A stretch of 64,000 bases of DNA from Arthrobacter sp. QXT-31 (GCF_001969265.1 NZ_CP019304.1:1736001-1800000), one strand, 5' to 3'. Positions 16,352 to 25,878 are shown, numbered from the stretch's first letter. The notes: a model not told the origin generated them from the sequence alone. Translations and numbers: made by a program.

Positions 16352-17257
16352 CTAGGACAGCACGTCCTTGCTCACGAACCTGCCGTACGCGAGTGCCCCG
16401 AAGGCCGCGATGTAGCCGGCCTGCAGGAGCGCGTTGTCACCGAACGAGTCCCAGCCGATGGGCTGGCGGAGCAGGTCTGCGAAGCCAAACCAGTAGTGCG
16501 TGAACAGCCACGGGTGCAGCCACTCCAGCTGCGGCAGCTGGTCGAGCACCTGGGAAACAACAGAGAGAACGATGGTCGCGGCCATGGCGCCCACGGGCAC
16601 GTCGGTCAGCGTGGACAGGAACAGCCCGATGGCCGACAGCCCCAGCAGGGACACGGCCTGATACGCGGCGATCAGCAGCATCCTGACCAGCGCCTCCTCC
16701 GGTTCCACGAGGTCGCCCGAGAGCAGCGCCACCGGCCCCACCGGGAAGAGCGCCCAGCCGATACCCGCGCCGGCGAGCGCCACGGCCAGCGGGGCGGAAA
16801 GGCAAAACACCGCCGCCCCGGCATATTTGACCAGCAGCAGCCGCACCCTTCCGGCCGGAGCCACCAGCAGGTACCGCAGCGTGCCCAGTCCTGCTTCCCC
16901 CGCAATGGTGTCGCCCGCGACCACGCCGATGGTCAGGGGCAGGAACAGCGGAACAGATACCAGCATCGCGGTGACGGCCACGAACAGCCCGTTTTGGCTG
17001 ATCCGGTCCAGGAAGGCCGGCCCCCTCCCCGGGGGAACAGTTGAAGAAACACGGACGACGACGGCAATCACCACCGGGATGGCAGCCAGTGCCAGGAGCA
17101 TCGCCTGCGTCCTGCGGCGGCGGAACAGCTGCTTCAGCTCCGAGGCGAGCAGCGAGCCGCTGGATGCCCGGCGCCGGGTCCCCGGCGCGGGCACGTTCCG
17201 TACCGGCAGTTGCTCGGCTGCCGGTTCCTGTTCCGCCGGACGGTCACTGTGCGACAT
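16352..17257 (-). CDS. ABC transporter permease (ABC-2 type)
   Basis: A 301-residue membrane protein with a cytoplasmic N-terminal tail rich in Glu/Pro and about six helices (e.g. TQAMLLALAAIPVVIAVVV; GLGTLRYLLVAPAGRVRLLL is a typical ABC-2 segment after helix 2). It overlaps the ATPase gene by 14 bases. With that ATPase it would form an exporter of unknown substrate. Third gene of a minus-strand operon starting with a LolA-like protein. Confidence 0.9.
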   Translation of the reverse strand: MSHSDRPAEQEPAAEQLPVRNVPAPGTRRRASSGSLLASELKQLFRRRRTQAMLLALAAIPVVIAVVVRVSSTVPPGRGPAFLDRISQNGLFVAVTAMLVSVPLFLPLTIGVVAGDTIAGEAGLGTLRYLLVAPAGRVRLLLVKYAGAAVFCLSAPLAVALAGAGIGWALFPVGPVALLSGDLVEPEEALVRMLLIAAYQAVSLLGLSAIGLFLSTLTDVPVGAMAATIVLSVVSQVLDQLPQLEWLHPWLFTHYWFGFADLLRQPIGWDSFGDNALLQAGYIAAFGALAYGRFVSKDVLS

Positions 17258-18260
17258 CGAAGCCCTCCCCCGTCAAAGCCACGAAGCGGTCCTCCAGGCT
17301 GCCGCGCTCCACCATGAACCCGCGGACACGCACGCCGTCCGCCACAAGGGCAGCGACGATGGCTTCCGGTGCCACGCCTCCATTTGCGGGCGGTTCGCCG
17401 GCCGGCCCCGGGACTTCTCCGCCTACAGGCAAGCTGGAGGTGATGACGGCGTCCGCGCCGTCCGGATGCCCCACCACGGGGGACAAACCAAAGTGCGCCA
17501 GAACGCCCGAGGCTGTACCGGCGTCGGGCGTCACCAGGCGGAGCTGCGCGGTACCGGCCTGCCGCAGTTCGGGCAGCGGCCCCTGGGCCACCAGCCGGCC
17601 GGCGCTCATGATGGCCGCATGCGTGCAGATCTGCTCCACTTCGGCGAGCAGATGGCTGGACACGAACACGGTGGCGCCGTCAGCGGCGAGGGACCGCACC
17701 AGGTTCCGGACCTCCCGCGTGCCCTGCGGGTCCAGCCCGTTGGTGGGTTCGTCCAGGACCAGCAATTCGCGCCGTGCCAGCAGCGCGTTGGCGATTCCCA
17801 GCCGCTGCTTCATGCCGAGCGAGTAGGCCCGCACCTTCTTGCGGGCGGCGTGGGAAAGCCCTACACGTTCCAGCGCTTCAGCCACCCGTGCCCGGCGCGT
17901 GGCCGGTGCCGCATGGCGGTCTGCTGCATCCAAGCGGTGCAGATTTGCCGCGCCCGACAGGAACGGATAGAAGGCCGGGCCTTCCACCAGAGCCCCGACC
18001 CTCGGCAGGACCTCATCCAGCTGACGGGGCATGTCCAAGCCGAGGACCCTGACCTCCCCGGCAGTCGGGGCGGCGAGGCCGAGCATCATGCGGATGGTGG
18101 TGGTTTTGCCGGAACCGTTGGGGCCCAGAAAGCCGAACACGGAACCGCGGGGCACAGCGAGGTCGATGCTGTTCACCGCCAGCTGGTGGCCGAAGCGCTT
18201 GCTCAGCCCCTGCGTTTCTATGGCAGTTGCGGAACCCGGACCGCGGCCAGCGGCTGTCAC
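17244..18260 (-). CDS. ABC transporter ATP-binding protein
   Basis: A 338-residue ATPase with Walker A GPNGSGKT (residues 46-53), signature YSLGMKQRLGIANALL, Walker B LLVLDEPTNGLDP and a switch His (FVSSHLLAEVEQ). The C-terminal extension after about residue 225 is typical of CcmA/DrrA/bacitracin-type exporters. It overlaps the LolA-like gene upstream by 4 bases and the permease downstream by 14. Confidence 0.95.
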   Translation of the reverse strand: MTAAGRGPGSATAIETQGLSKRFGHQLAVNSIDLAVPRGSVFGFLGPNGSGKTTTIRMMLGLAAPTAGEVRVLGLDMPRQLDEVLPRVGALVEGPAFYPFLSGAANLHRLDAADRHAAPATRRARVAEALERVGLSHAARKKVRAYSLGMKQRLGIANALLARRELLVLDEPTNGLDPQGTREVRNLVRSLAADGATVFVSSHLLAEVEQICTHAAIMSAGRLVAQGPLPELRQAGTAQLRLVTPDAGTASGVLAHFGLSPVVGHPDGADAVITSSLPVGGEVPGPAGEPPANGGVAPEAIVAALVADGVRVRGFMVERGSLEDRFVALTGEGFDVAQ

Positions 18261-19414
18261 TTCGCAGCTGCGGCGGCCTGGAGCCGCTCCAGGGGGACGG
18301 AACCGACAAAGGTCCGGCCGTCGTCGGTCAGCAGGACGTTGACCAACGACGTGGAGATCGCCCGGCCCCCCTCGACGGTCACGGTGGCCTGGCGCAGCAG
18401 CGGATCGTTGAGCAGCTTGCCCACCGACTGCCTGCCGGAGTCAAGGGACGGGGAGGACACGGGCGGGGCCGGGATTCCGACGATCCGTTCCCAGCCGGTG
18501 CCCGTGACGGTGGGGGTGTGCTCGCGCAGCTCCTTGTCAGCCGGGTCCTTGTGTCCCCGGTTCCTGTTGGCCGGATCCCTGTCAGCCGGATCCTTGTGGC
18601 CCATGTCCTTCTTGTGGGACGGCACTGCAAGTTCCTTCACCGAGGCACCCGGCGGAGGAGAGAAGTTGAAGAGGCCTGCGTCGGGAGCCCCAAGCGTCAG
18701 GCTGGAGAACGCGGTCCGGAAGGCAGGCTCCTGTTGCCCGCGCGCCCGTACCTCCACGCTCAGCGGCATGCCGTTCTCACCGTCCACGGCGAGGGCCACG
18801 GAGCCCACCAGGGTCACATCCGAGCGCGGCGTGAGGACCAGGTTGTATGCCGCACGGCCTGCCACCTCGGTGTCCTCGGCCACCGCCACTTCGGTGCTGC
18901 TGTCCAGCTTTTCAAGCATTTTCGCGGCCAGTTCCTCCGGCGTTGCCACGCCCGCCGGCATGTCATGCTTGCGGGATTCCTTCGACGCCGCTGCCGGAAG
19001 CGTGACGTGTGTGGCCGTGTTGTCCTTGGAGTTGTACAGCCACAGCTCGTTGCCCTGGCGGACGGCGTCGCGCTCAGCCATCCGGTCCATCACCTGGATG
19101 CGCACCTTGGTTGGTCCGTCGACGTAGACCCTGGCGCTGTGCGGCCCGGTCAGCAGCTCAGCGAGGGAACCCGTGGGGGCGCCTGAAGTGGGCCCTACCT
19201 GTGGAACATCGGGCAAGCCGAGTTCGGAGGACTGCTCCAGCGTGCCGGAGAAGGACGTGGTCTTGTGTTGTTCGATCATCGCCAGGACCTGGGCCGGCGT
19301 CTTCTCCGGCAGCGGGTCGCGGGCACTCGCAGGCAAGGACCCCGCCAGGACTCCGGCAGCAATAACAGCAGGTACGGCCACGGCAGGCGCCCACCGCAGC
19401 CAGATGGCAGTCAT
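18257..19414 (-). CDS. exported LolA-like / sigma-regulatory-type protein
   Basis: A 385-residue protein with an N-terminal signal or anchor segment (AVAVPAVIAAGVLAGSLPASA) and a LolA-like beta-rich fold (QVLAMIEQHKTTSFSGTLEQ, then VRIQVMDRMAERDAVRQGNELWLYN), as in DUF2092/LolA-fold actinobacterial proteins. Around residues 275-300 is a charged repeat of the type GHKDPADRDPANRN / GHKDPADKE, encoded by near-identical 18-base units. First gene of an operon with the ABC exporter, which it may help by binding lipid or lipoprotein (inference). GGAG precedes the ATG. Confidence 0.8.
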   Translation of the reverse strand: MTAIWLRWAPAVAVPAVIAAGVLAGSLPASARDPLPEKTPAQVLAMIEQHKTTSFSGTLEQSSELGLPDVPQVGPTSGAPTGSLAELLTGPHSARVYVDGPTKVRIQVMDRMAERDAVRQGNELWLYNSKDNTATHVTLPAAASKESRKHDMPAGVATPEELAAKMLEKLDSSTEVAVAEDTEVAGRAAYNLVLTPRSDVTLVGSVALAVDGENGMPLSVEVRARGQQEPAFRTAFSSLTLGAPDAGLFNFSPPPGASVKELAVPSHKKDMGHKDPADRDPANRNRGHKDPADKELREHTPTVTGTGWERIVGIPAPPVSSPSLDSGRQSVGKLLNDPLLRQATVTVEGGRAISTSLVNVLLTDDGRTFVGSVPLERLQAAAAAK

Positions 19415-19569
19415 GTCAACTCCGCTCCGACGTCGCAGGTCATACCCTCAGGTTACGCCTCGGCACCTCCTGTGGCAGCCCCGCGGCGGAGTGTCCGTTT
19501 CCCCATGCAGCCGCCGGTGGGTCAGACTGGGTATGACGCCGTCTTCCAGCTTCCAGGAGCCCGTAGCCA

Positions 19570-20229
19570 ATGCGCATTCCCGGTGCCACATCCAGTCCCG
19601 CCGATGAACTGACAGGCATCGTGGGCTTCGCCGCCCAGTCGATCGAATCGCTCGGGGAATGGGGTGTGGGCCTCTTTACGCTCCTCGAGACGGTGTTCCC
19701 GCCGATTCCCAGCGAAGTGATCCTTCCGCTGGCCGGGTTCCTGACCCGGCAGGGATCCCTGAACCTGGCCCTGGTCTTCGTGACCAGCACGCTGGGGGCT
19801 TATCTGGGCGCCCTGGCGCTGTACTTTCTTGGCGCGAAGGTGGGTCTTGAACGTTCGATCAGGTGGCTGTCCAAGCTGCCGCTCATGGACCGGGAGGACT
19901 TCGAACGCGCCGAGGACTGGTTCCGCCGCCACGGCAGGTCTGCAATTTTCTTCGGCCGGCTGCTGCCGGGGGTCCGCAGCCTCATTTCGCTGCCGGCCGG
20001 TGCCGAAAGGATGCACCTGGGCACCTTCAGCCTCTTCACCATCGCGGGCACCGCCATCTGGAACGGGGCGCTGATCGGCCTCGGCGTACTGCTGGGGCGG
20101 CAGTACGCGATGGTTGAGCAGTACTCCCGCTACCTCAACTTCGCCGTCTACGCGGGGCTGGCCATCTTCGTGCTGTGGCTTGTGGTCCGGCGCATCCGCC
20201 GCGGTAAACCGGCGCCGGACCGGCAGTAG
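19570..20229 (+). CDS. DedA-family membrane protein
   Basis: A 219-residue DedA/SNARE-associated family protein. Hallmarks are ESLGEWGVGLFTLLETVFPPIPSE near the N-terminus and the conserved FFGRLLPGVRSLISLPAGAERM segment, with about five hydrophobic or re-entrant helices. DedA proteins act in lipid scrambling and undecaprenyl-phosphate recycling; which applies here is not visible. AGGAG lies 10 bases before the ATG. Confidence 0.93.
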   Translation: MRIPGATSSPADELTGIVGFAAQSIESLGEWGVGLFTLLETVFPPIPSEVILPLAGFLTRQGSLNLALVFVTSTLGAYLGALALYFLGAKVGLERSIRWLSKLPLMDREDFERAEDWFRRHGRSAIFFGRLLPGVRSLISLPAGAERMHLGTFSLFTIAGTAIWNGALIGLGVLLGRQYAMVEQYSRYLNFAVYAGLAIFVLWLVVRRIRRGKPAPDRQ

Positions 20230-20304
20230 CCGCGGTTCACAGCACCGCCTTTTTGGGGCCGCCACCCTGTTCAGTTGCCCGGATCAGTTGCCCAGAGCCG
20301 CTGC

Positions 20305-23076
20305 TCACTTGCCCGGCACTGCAGCGTCCGGTACGACGGTGCCCGGCACCGCAGCGCGCGGCACCACGGTGCCGGCGCCGCCGTCGACCGTCACTTCCTG
20401 GCCGGTGCTGAGCAGTGAGGTGGCGTCAGCGACACCCACTACAGCCGGAATGCCATACTCCCGCGCCACCACGGCACCATGGGAATTGGGGCCGCCCATC
20501 TCCATCACCAGGCCGCCCGCCGTCAGGAACAGCGGGGTCCAGCCCGGATCGGTGGACGGCGCCACGAGGATCTCCCCGGGTTCCAGGTGGGCGCCCACGG
20601 GGTCCAGGATGACGCGGGCCGGCGCTGTCACTGTTCCTGCCGACGCCGGGCTGCCGGACAGTGCCCCGGCGGCGGTTCCGCCGTCGGTAAGCAGCGTTTC
20701 GGGTTCCGTTCCGTCGGAGAGCAGCATGCGGGGGATGTGGCGCCGCTCCAGTTCCAGATAGTAGGGGCCCTGCCGCTGCGCCACGAGATCCTGCATGTCG
20801 GCCCCGTCCAGCGCCTGGTGGGCTTCGGCAAAGTCCAGGAAGAAGATGTCGTCCGCCCGGGCGAGCCGCGTCTGCTCCGCCAGGACCGCGCCCACTTCGG
20901 CCAGCTGTTTCCGGACTTCGGCCAGGGCGAGGACGATCTGGAACTTGGGAAGTTCGCGCAGCCCGGCGAAAAGCCGCGCACGGCGAAGCGCTGCCCTGAC
21001 CGTCACGGCGCGGAGGCGTCCCCTGGAACGGGCCTCGGCCACCAGCCGCTCGATTTGCGCCTCCGCTTCGGCTGCCGCCTTGCTGAACTGGCGGTCGGGG
21101 GCACGCTCGGGATCCTCCAGCCGGAGGTAGTTGGCCAGGACACCCAGGATATGCGCGGGGTCGTCCCGCCAGCGGGGCATGCCGACGTCGATCTCGGCCA
21201 CCGCCCGGTGCCCGTACCGGGCCAGGAACCCGGCCAGTCCGGCCTGGGCCGCGGCGGGCAGCTCGCCCGCGGCGAAGCGGTGGGCGAGCACGGCAGGGGC
21301 ATGTCCGGTGAGCACGGCCACCGAGTCCGGGTCGGACTTAATGCTGGTCGCGACGCGCCACAGCTCGAGGTCCATCTCGGTTGTCACGTTGTTGGGCAGT
21401 CCGCGGAGCACGGGCTGGAGGTCAGTGTTGCTGTTTGACCCGGCACCATCTTTGCCCGCACCAAAGAGTTTGCCCGCTCCCAGGAGCTTCCCGGCCAGGC
21501 CCAGCATGGCGAAGCCGAGGCCGGCCAGCGGGAGCACGGCCGGAAGGTTGGGAAACAGCCGCGAGAGTATGTCCTCGGCGTGGTCCAGCCGTTGGCGCGG
21601 GGAAGCGCCGCGGGGCAGTTCCAGCGTGGCGTTGAAATCGGCGGTGAAGCGGTTCAGCCGTTTAAGCGCCGCCTCCGGACGGACCAGCGCCCGCAGCGCT
21701 GCCTCCGGGATGCGGAACCGGACAGCGACGGGGACTACGTGCCTGAGCAGGTCCCATGGCGTACGGCGGGTGATGGAGAGGCGGGGATCGTCGAACACGC
21801 TGCGGAGGACTTTGGCGGAACGTGCCTCCATGATGTCAAAGACGCTGGGGATGATCCGGCGGCCGACGGTGCTCCGCGCGGCGGCCGTCAGGTCGACAAA
21901 GATGCGCTGGCCGGCTTCGACGTAGGGCGGCGGCCCGCCGCGGCGGTCCGGGACGTCAAAGCCCGCGGCGGCAGCAACCGAGGAGCCGATTTGCCGCAGG
22001 GCGGCAAGTCCCATCGGGGTCAGCGGCCGGGTGAGGCCCTGGGCGAGGCTGAAGCACAGGTAGACGCGCAACTCATCCCCCGGGCCGCGCCGGGCCGGGG
22101 CCTTCGACGGCACGGGGTAAAGCGTGGTGATCGGCCTGGACTGGGTCAGCCAGAGTCTTCCGCCGCCGTCGAGCGCCCATTCCGTGTCCTGCGGGGCGCC
22201 GTAGTGCGCCTCGGCCTTGCTCCCCAGCGCAGCCAGCTCCCGGATCTGCGCGTCGGTCAGGCACGGTGTGTCCGCCCGGGCCTGGTCTGCCCCTGCGCCA
22301 TGGTCAACGTGCTCGGTGCCTCCCCCGGGCAGCGGCCGGACAACCGTCCGTTTATCCCCCAGCCGGCGCTGCAGGATGGCTCCGGAGGCGGTGTCCACCA
22401 CGAAATGGTCCGGGTTGACGGCGCCCGACACCACCGCCTCGCCGAGCCCGGGGCTGGCGTCGATCACAGCCTCCCGGCGCCTGCCGGTTACCGGGTTGGC
22501 AGTGAACATCACGCCCGCCGCCTCCGCATCCACCATGCGCTGGACGACGACGGCGAGGGCTACCGTTGCGGGGTCGATGTTTCGGCTGGCGCGGTACGCC
22601 ACCGCCCGGTCAGTCCACAGCGACGCCCAGCACTTCCGGACAGCGTCCAGCAAGGCAACAGCATCGATGACGTTCAGGTACGTGTCCTGCTGGCCGGCAA
22701 AACTGGCGAAGGGAAGGTCCTCGGCCGTGGCCGAGGACCGCACTGCGACAGGAACGCCGTCCAGCGCCCGGTAAGCCGCCAGCACTTCCCCGGCGACCGC
22801 CGTCGGCAATTCCGCCGACGTGATCAGGCTGCGGGCCCTGGCGGCCAGGCCCGCGAGGGCGTCCAGGTCGTCGGCCGGCGTGTCCCGCAGGGCTTCATGC
22901 ACCTCGGCGAGCCCGAGCGGCCCGACTGCCTGGACGTAGGCCTCGGTGGTCAGGCAGAACCCCCCGGGCACGGGGAGGCCAGCCGCCAGCAGCTCGCCCA
23001 GGTTGGCGGCCTTCCCGCCAACCTGCGGCAGCATGGAGGCGCTGAGGTCCCCCAGGCCGAGCACCAGCCCGCTCAT
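20305..23076 (-). CDS. PEP-synthase / rifampicin-phosphotransferase-like protein
   Basis: A 923-residue three-part phosphotransferase. The N-terminal ATP-grasp-like domain (about 1-320) has the PEP synthase start (VGGKAANLGELLAAGLPVPGGF), AVRSSATAEDLPFASFAGQQ and DTEWALDGGGRLWLTQSRPI. A central domain of about 400 residues is unlike PEP synthase and resembles the substrate domain of rifampin phosphotransferase (RPH). The C-terminal swivelling domain carries the catalytic His, about H866 (GGPNSHGAVVARE). RPH enzymes inactivate rifamycins; other family members are uncharacterised, so resistance is plausible but unproven. It is 50-60 residues longer than typical RPH. The C-terminus ends in VPG-type repeats. 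It follows the universal stress protein gene by 3 bases. Confidence 0.85.
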   Translation of the reverse strand: MSGLVLGLGDLSASMLPQVGGKAANLGELLAAGLPVPGGFCLTTEAYVQAVGPLGLAEVHEALRDTPADDLDALAGLAARARSLITSAELPTAVAGEVLAAYRALDGVPVAVRSSATAEDLPFASFAGQQDTYLNVIDAVALLDAVRKCWASLWTDRAVAYRASRNIDPATVALAVVVQRMVDAEAAGVMFTANPVTGRRREAVIDASPGLGEAVVSGAVNPDHFVVDTASGAILQRRLGDKRTVVRPLPGGGTEHVDHGAGADQARADTPCLTDAQIRELAALGSKAEAHYGAPQDTEWALDGGGRLWLTQSRPITTLYPVPSKAPARRGPGDELRVYLCFSLAQGLTRPLTPMGLAALRQIGSSVAAAAGFDVPDRRGGPPPYVEAGQRIFVDLTAAARSTVGRRIIPSVFDIMEARSAKVLRSVFDDPRLSITRRTPWDLLRHVVPVAVRFRIPEAALRALVRPEAALKRLNRFTADFNATLELPRGASPRQRLDHAEDILSRLFPNLPAVLPLAGLGFAMLGLAGKLLGAGKLFGAGKDGAGSNSNTDLQPVLRGLPNNVTTEMDLELWRVATSIKSDPDSVAVLTGHAPAVLAHRFAAGELPAAAQAGLAGFLARYGHRAVAEIDVGMPRWRDDPAHILGVLANYLRLEDPERAPDRQFSKAAAEAEAQIERLVAEARSRGRLRAVTVRAALRRARLFAGLRELPKFQIVLALAEVRKQLAEVGAVLAEQTRLARADDIFFLDFAEAHQALDGADMQDLVAQRQGPYYLELERRHIPRMLLSDGTEPETLLTDGGTAAGALSGSPASAGTVTAPARVILDPVGAHLEPGEILVAPSTDPGWTPLFLTAGGLVMEMGGPNSHGAVVAREYGIPAVVGVADATSLLSTGQEVTVDGGAGTVVPRAAVPGTVVPDAAVPGK

Positions 23077-23079
23077 GTG

Positions 23080-24117
23080 TTACGAAGCGCCGAGCATTGG
23101 TCCGAAGCTGGCACGGTCGGCGAGGCGCGGGTCTTCCCGGTCCGGAACCACCATCACCGGGCTCTTGGCATGATGCAGGACGCCGTCCGACGTCGAACCC
23201 AGGAGCATGCCGGTGAAGCCGCCGCGGCCACGGGTTCCCACCACTATCAGCTCAACGTGCCGGCTGGCCTCCACCAGGACATCCACGGGCGAACCGTCCA
23301 GCAGCCGGGTCTCGATGGCCAGGCGCGGGAAGTGGCTCTGCAGCCAAGCCACCCCGGCCTTCAGCTGGACCTGGATATCGGCGAACAGCGCTTCCCGGTC
23401 CAGCGGGGCGGGAACCCACGCAAGCGATCCGCTGTATTGCGGTACAGCGCAGATCACCCGCAGCGGCGCTCCCAGGCGTTCGGCCTGCTCGGCGGCTTCC
23501 AGGACGGCGACGCGCGCCTGCTCGGACCCGTCCACGCCCACCACTACTGTCTTTTCCACAACGCCGTGGCCGGCCTTGGCCTGTTCCGCCCGGATATGTT
23601 TGTCCTGCGTCGTCTCGCCCAGCCGGTCAGAGCAGATCAGCGGAACCGTCACCGTGGGGCACTTGGCATGGGCCGGAAGCGCGCTGCTGACGGAGCCGAG
23701 GAGCCGCCCTACGAATCCTCCCCGCCCGCGCGTCCCGAAGACCAGCAGTTCGGCGGTTTCAGAGAAGTCGAGCAACACGCCTGAGGCGTCTCCGTTCTCG
23801 ACCGAGGCGCTGACGTCGATGTTGTAGCCGGAGACCTTGTCCACGGCATGCTGCAGTATGGCCTCGGCCCCCTCGCGGATCACGGAGTCGTCCACGGTGG
23901 CGTAGCCGCCGTCGAGCCCGGATGCGGCGAAGATGGGCACTGAATAGGCGGTGACTATGTGGAGGGGGCGACGGCGGCGTTCGGCTTCCCGGGCAGCCCA
24001 TACGAGTGCGCACTGGCCGTGGTCCGAACCATCAACGCCGACGACGATTCCTTCGGGTCTCGCGTGCCGGGCACCGCCATCCCGTGCCGGGTCGGGATGC
24101 AATTCGTGTGCGTCCAT
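23080..24117 (-). CDS. tandem universal stress protein (two UspA domains)
   Basis: A 345-residue protein with two UspA domains (about 24-165 and 195-330). Each has the ATP-binding end motif: TRGRGGFVGRLLGSVSSAL and TRGRGGFTGMLLGSTSDGV. A short charged N-terminus precedes them (MDAHELHPDPARDGGARH). A strong AGGAGG lies before the ATG. It is first in a two-gene operon with the PEP-synthase/RPH-like gene, suggesting both are made under stress or stationary phase (inference). Confidence 0.95.
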   Translation of the reverse strand: MDAHELHPDPARDGGARHARPEGIVVGVDGSDHGQCALVWAAREAERRRRPLHIVTAYSVPIFAASGLDGGYATVDDSVIREGAEAILQHAVDKVSGYNIDVSASVENGDASGVLLDFSETAELLVFGTRGRGGFVGRLLGSVSSALPAHAKCPTVTVPLICSDRLGETTQDKHIRAEQAKAGHGVVEKTVVVGVDGSEQARVAVLEAAEQAERLGAPLRVICAVPQYSGSLAWVPAPLDREALFADIQVQLKAGVAWLQSHFPRLAIETRLLDGSPVDVLVEASRHVELIVVGTRGRGGFTGMLLGSTSDGVLHHAKSPVMVVPDREDPRLADRASFGPMLGAS

Positions 24118-24553
24118 TCGGTCCGCCTCCTCGCGATACTGCCTGATGATGCGGCTAGTCTGCCAGAAGCGGCCTCGCTAACCGTAACCGGCAGGCCGTC
24201 CGGATCCCGGTTTCGCACCGCCTGCCTTAATGCCAATAATTCTCGGTTGGCGACTTCTTAGCAAGCGGGCCCGGCATGGCTCCGCCGGGCCTCCCGAAAG
24301 ACCTTTTTCCGGTGCTTCCGCGCGCATGTTCCGCGGGACTTTCGATGGGCGGATGACGCCGTGCAAAGCCCTGCAAACCAAAGTTTCCGGAGGGGTATCC
24401 AGCGACCAAAAAATTCTGTAGTGTCGAGGCACCATCCATCCGGATTGTCCCTCGGGGGCCGTCCGGAGATGTCGTGTGTCTGCTTGCTGGGGCAGTGGAC
24501 GGTGCATGGGCAATGATGCCCTGCGCTTCGAAATTCTCGAGGAGGAAGTTGTA
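24118..24553. other. 435-base intergenic region with no convincing gene
   Basis: Lies between the divergent universal stress protein and FAD-like protein genes. Open frames on both strands are short and lack codon bias and RBS. It includes an AT-richer stretch (about 24380-24425) likely to hold the promoter of the downstream gene; I could not fix its elements. Confidence 0.5.
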
Positions 24554-25195
24554 GTGTCAAGCATGCCTGGTCTCAGCGGCGCAGAACGGACCACCACTGT
24601 GGTCATCGGTACCGGACTTCCCGGTTTGGCCATTGCCACCGAACTCCGGCGACGGGGTGTTGATTCAATCATCGTCGACCGGCTTGAATCCCCCGGAATC
24701 GGCCAATCGTTCCAGAAACCAGCGCCGCAGCGGCGTGACGACACCGAGGCAGCGTCGATCCAGGAGCGGAACGAAATCCTCCGGCACCTTCGCAACTACG
24801 CCTCGAGCCACCACCTGGACATCCGCAGCGACACCTCGGCCGTAATGCTGGACAAGATGGGGCCAGATGCGGAGGCCTCACTCCACCGCTGGGCCGTTCA
24901 TACCCCGGACGGCGTGCTGCTGGCCGACCACATTGTGCTTACCCGCTGTGCCCACAGCCAGCTGCGTCGCATGCTGACGGACCTCGGCATCTCCATCGGC
25001 ACCAACCTGGTCGCCACCATGCGCGCCATCGGCATTTACCTGGTCGGCGTGGGTGAGCTCATCACGCCCACGCCGAAGGAAGTGCTGCGGCAGGCCAAGG
25101 TGGTGGGCCGCGCCATCTCGGCGAAGGTCTACCCGGATAGCGTGCCGTCAGTATTGACCGGAAGCTTCCCGGCGCTGCCCGCCGCGGCCATCTGA
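24554..25195 (+). CDS. short FAD/NAD(P)-binding Rossmann protein
   Basis: A 213-residue protein with a dinucleotide-binding N-terminus (VVIGTGLPGLAIATELRRRG, about residues 13-32, then IIVDR) as in flavoprotein monooxygenases. A middle part follows (ERNEILRHLRNYASSHHLDIRS), and the end resembles the FAD-closing segment of these enzymes (IYLVGVGELITPTPKEVLRQ). At about half the usual length it lacks the substrate and NADPH domains. I chose the GTG at 24554 because GAGGAGGAAG lies about 8 bases upstream. It could be a compact redox protein or a stably reduced remnant; the reading frame and RBS look intact. Confidence 0.72.
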   Translation: MSSMPGLSGAERTTTVVIGTGLPGLAIATELRRRGVDSIIVDRLESPGIGQSFQKPAPQRRDDTEAASIQERNEILRHLRNYASSHHLDIRSDTSAVMLDKMGPDAEASLHRWAVHTPDGVLLADHIVLTRCAHSQLRRMLTDLGISIGTNLVATMRAIGIYLVGVGELITPTPKEVLRQAKVVGRAISAKVYPDSVPSVLTGSFPALPAAAI

Positions 25196-25232
25196 GGCGC
25201 TGAAAGCCCGACGGCGGCCGGGTCCGGGTGCG

Positions 25233-25250
25233 GCGGGGCCTACGCCCCGC
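25233..25250. terminator. hairpin enclosing the CopC stop codon
   Basis: GCGGGGC (25233-25239) and GCCCCGC (25244-25250) pair, with loop CTAC that contains most of the minus-strand TAG stop. It sits between two convergent genes. No U-run; candidate bidirectional terminator. Confidence 0.5.
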
Positions 25251-25878
25251 GCCCTCCCGGGCCGTGCGCGCCGTCGTTGTCGCCGGCGCTGAGCTTCCGG
25301 CGGGCCAGGACGCCCAGGATGACGAGCAGGCCGAGGGCCACGGCGGCGAATATGACGATGCTCCAGGGGAAAGGCTCCGCGGAATCCGGGGCTGTCTCGG
25401 TGGCCTGGGTCTGCCCCGGCTGGGGTGTGCCGGCAGTCGCGACCGGCGCCGTTGTCGCGGCTGGCGCCGTCGTCGCGCCTGCGGCAGCGGCCGTGGCGGT
25501 GAAGGCAAACGTGCCCTCGATCGGATGGGAGTCCGAGCTCACCACACGCCACACCACCGTGTATTTCCCGGCAGGTGCACCCTCCCGCAACTTCTGCGAA
25601 GCGACGTTGTCCACGATCTCCACCTTGCCGTCAGCCCAGTCGGTTCCGGCGGCATCGGTCACCTTGACCTGGGAGCCGAGGCCCAGCGGGATGTTGTTGA
25701 ACGTGATCGAGACCTTGTCAGGAGCCGTTGCCACGGTGGCGCCGTCAGCCGGGCTGCTGGATTCGGCGGCATCGTGCGCCGAAGCGGGCACCGCCGTCAG
25801 GAGCCCCGCCGTCAGGAGCAGGGAAACGGACGCGAGCGCGCCAAGGAGGGCGGACAGCAACTGGCGGGTGAAACGCAT
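25240..25878 (-). CDS. CopC-domain copper-binding protein with C-terminal anchor
   Basis: A 212-residue exported protein. The signal peptide ends AVPASA, so the mature protein would start with His (HDAAESSSPADG), the N-terminal copper ligand typical of CopC. The CopC domain continues with SSPADGATVATAPDKVSITF and ends near VVSSDSHPIEGTFAF, where the second His ligand lies. An Ala/Thr/Pro-rich linker and one membrane helix (about residues 180-200) anchor it. I chose the ATG at 25878, preceded by AGGAGAAG. No CopD fusion or neighbour is visible. Likely copper binding or delivery outside the membrane. Confidence 0.92.
   Translation of the reverse strand: MRFTRQLLSALLGALASVSLLLTAGLLTAVPASAHDAAESSSPADGATVATAPDKVSITFNNIPLGLGSQVKVTDAAGTDWADGKVEIVDNVASQKLREGAPAGKYTVVWRVVSSDSHPIEGTFAFTATAAAAGATTAPAATTAPVATAGTPQPGQTQATETAPDSAEPFPWSIVIFAAVALGLLVILGVLARRKLSAGDNDGAHGPGGRGA

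Noticed and set aside
24178..24795. A 205-residue minus-strand frame before and over the FAD-like gene
   Set aside because: Amino-acid composition is Arg/Ser-biased, typical of a shadow frame, and it overlaps a gene with a strong RBS.
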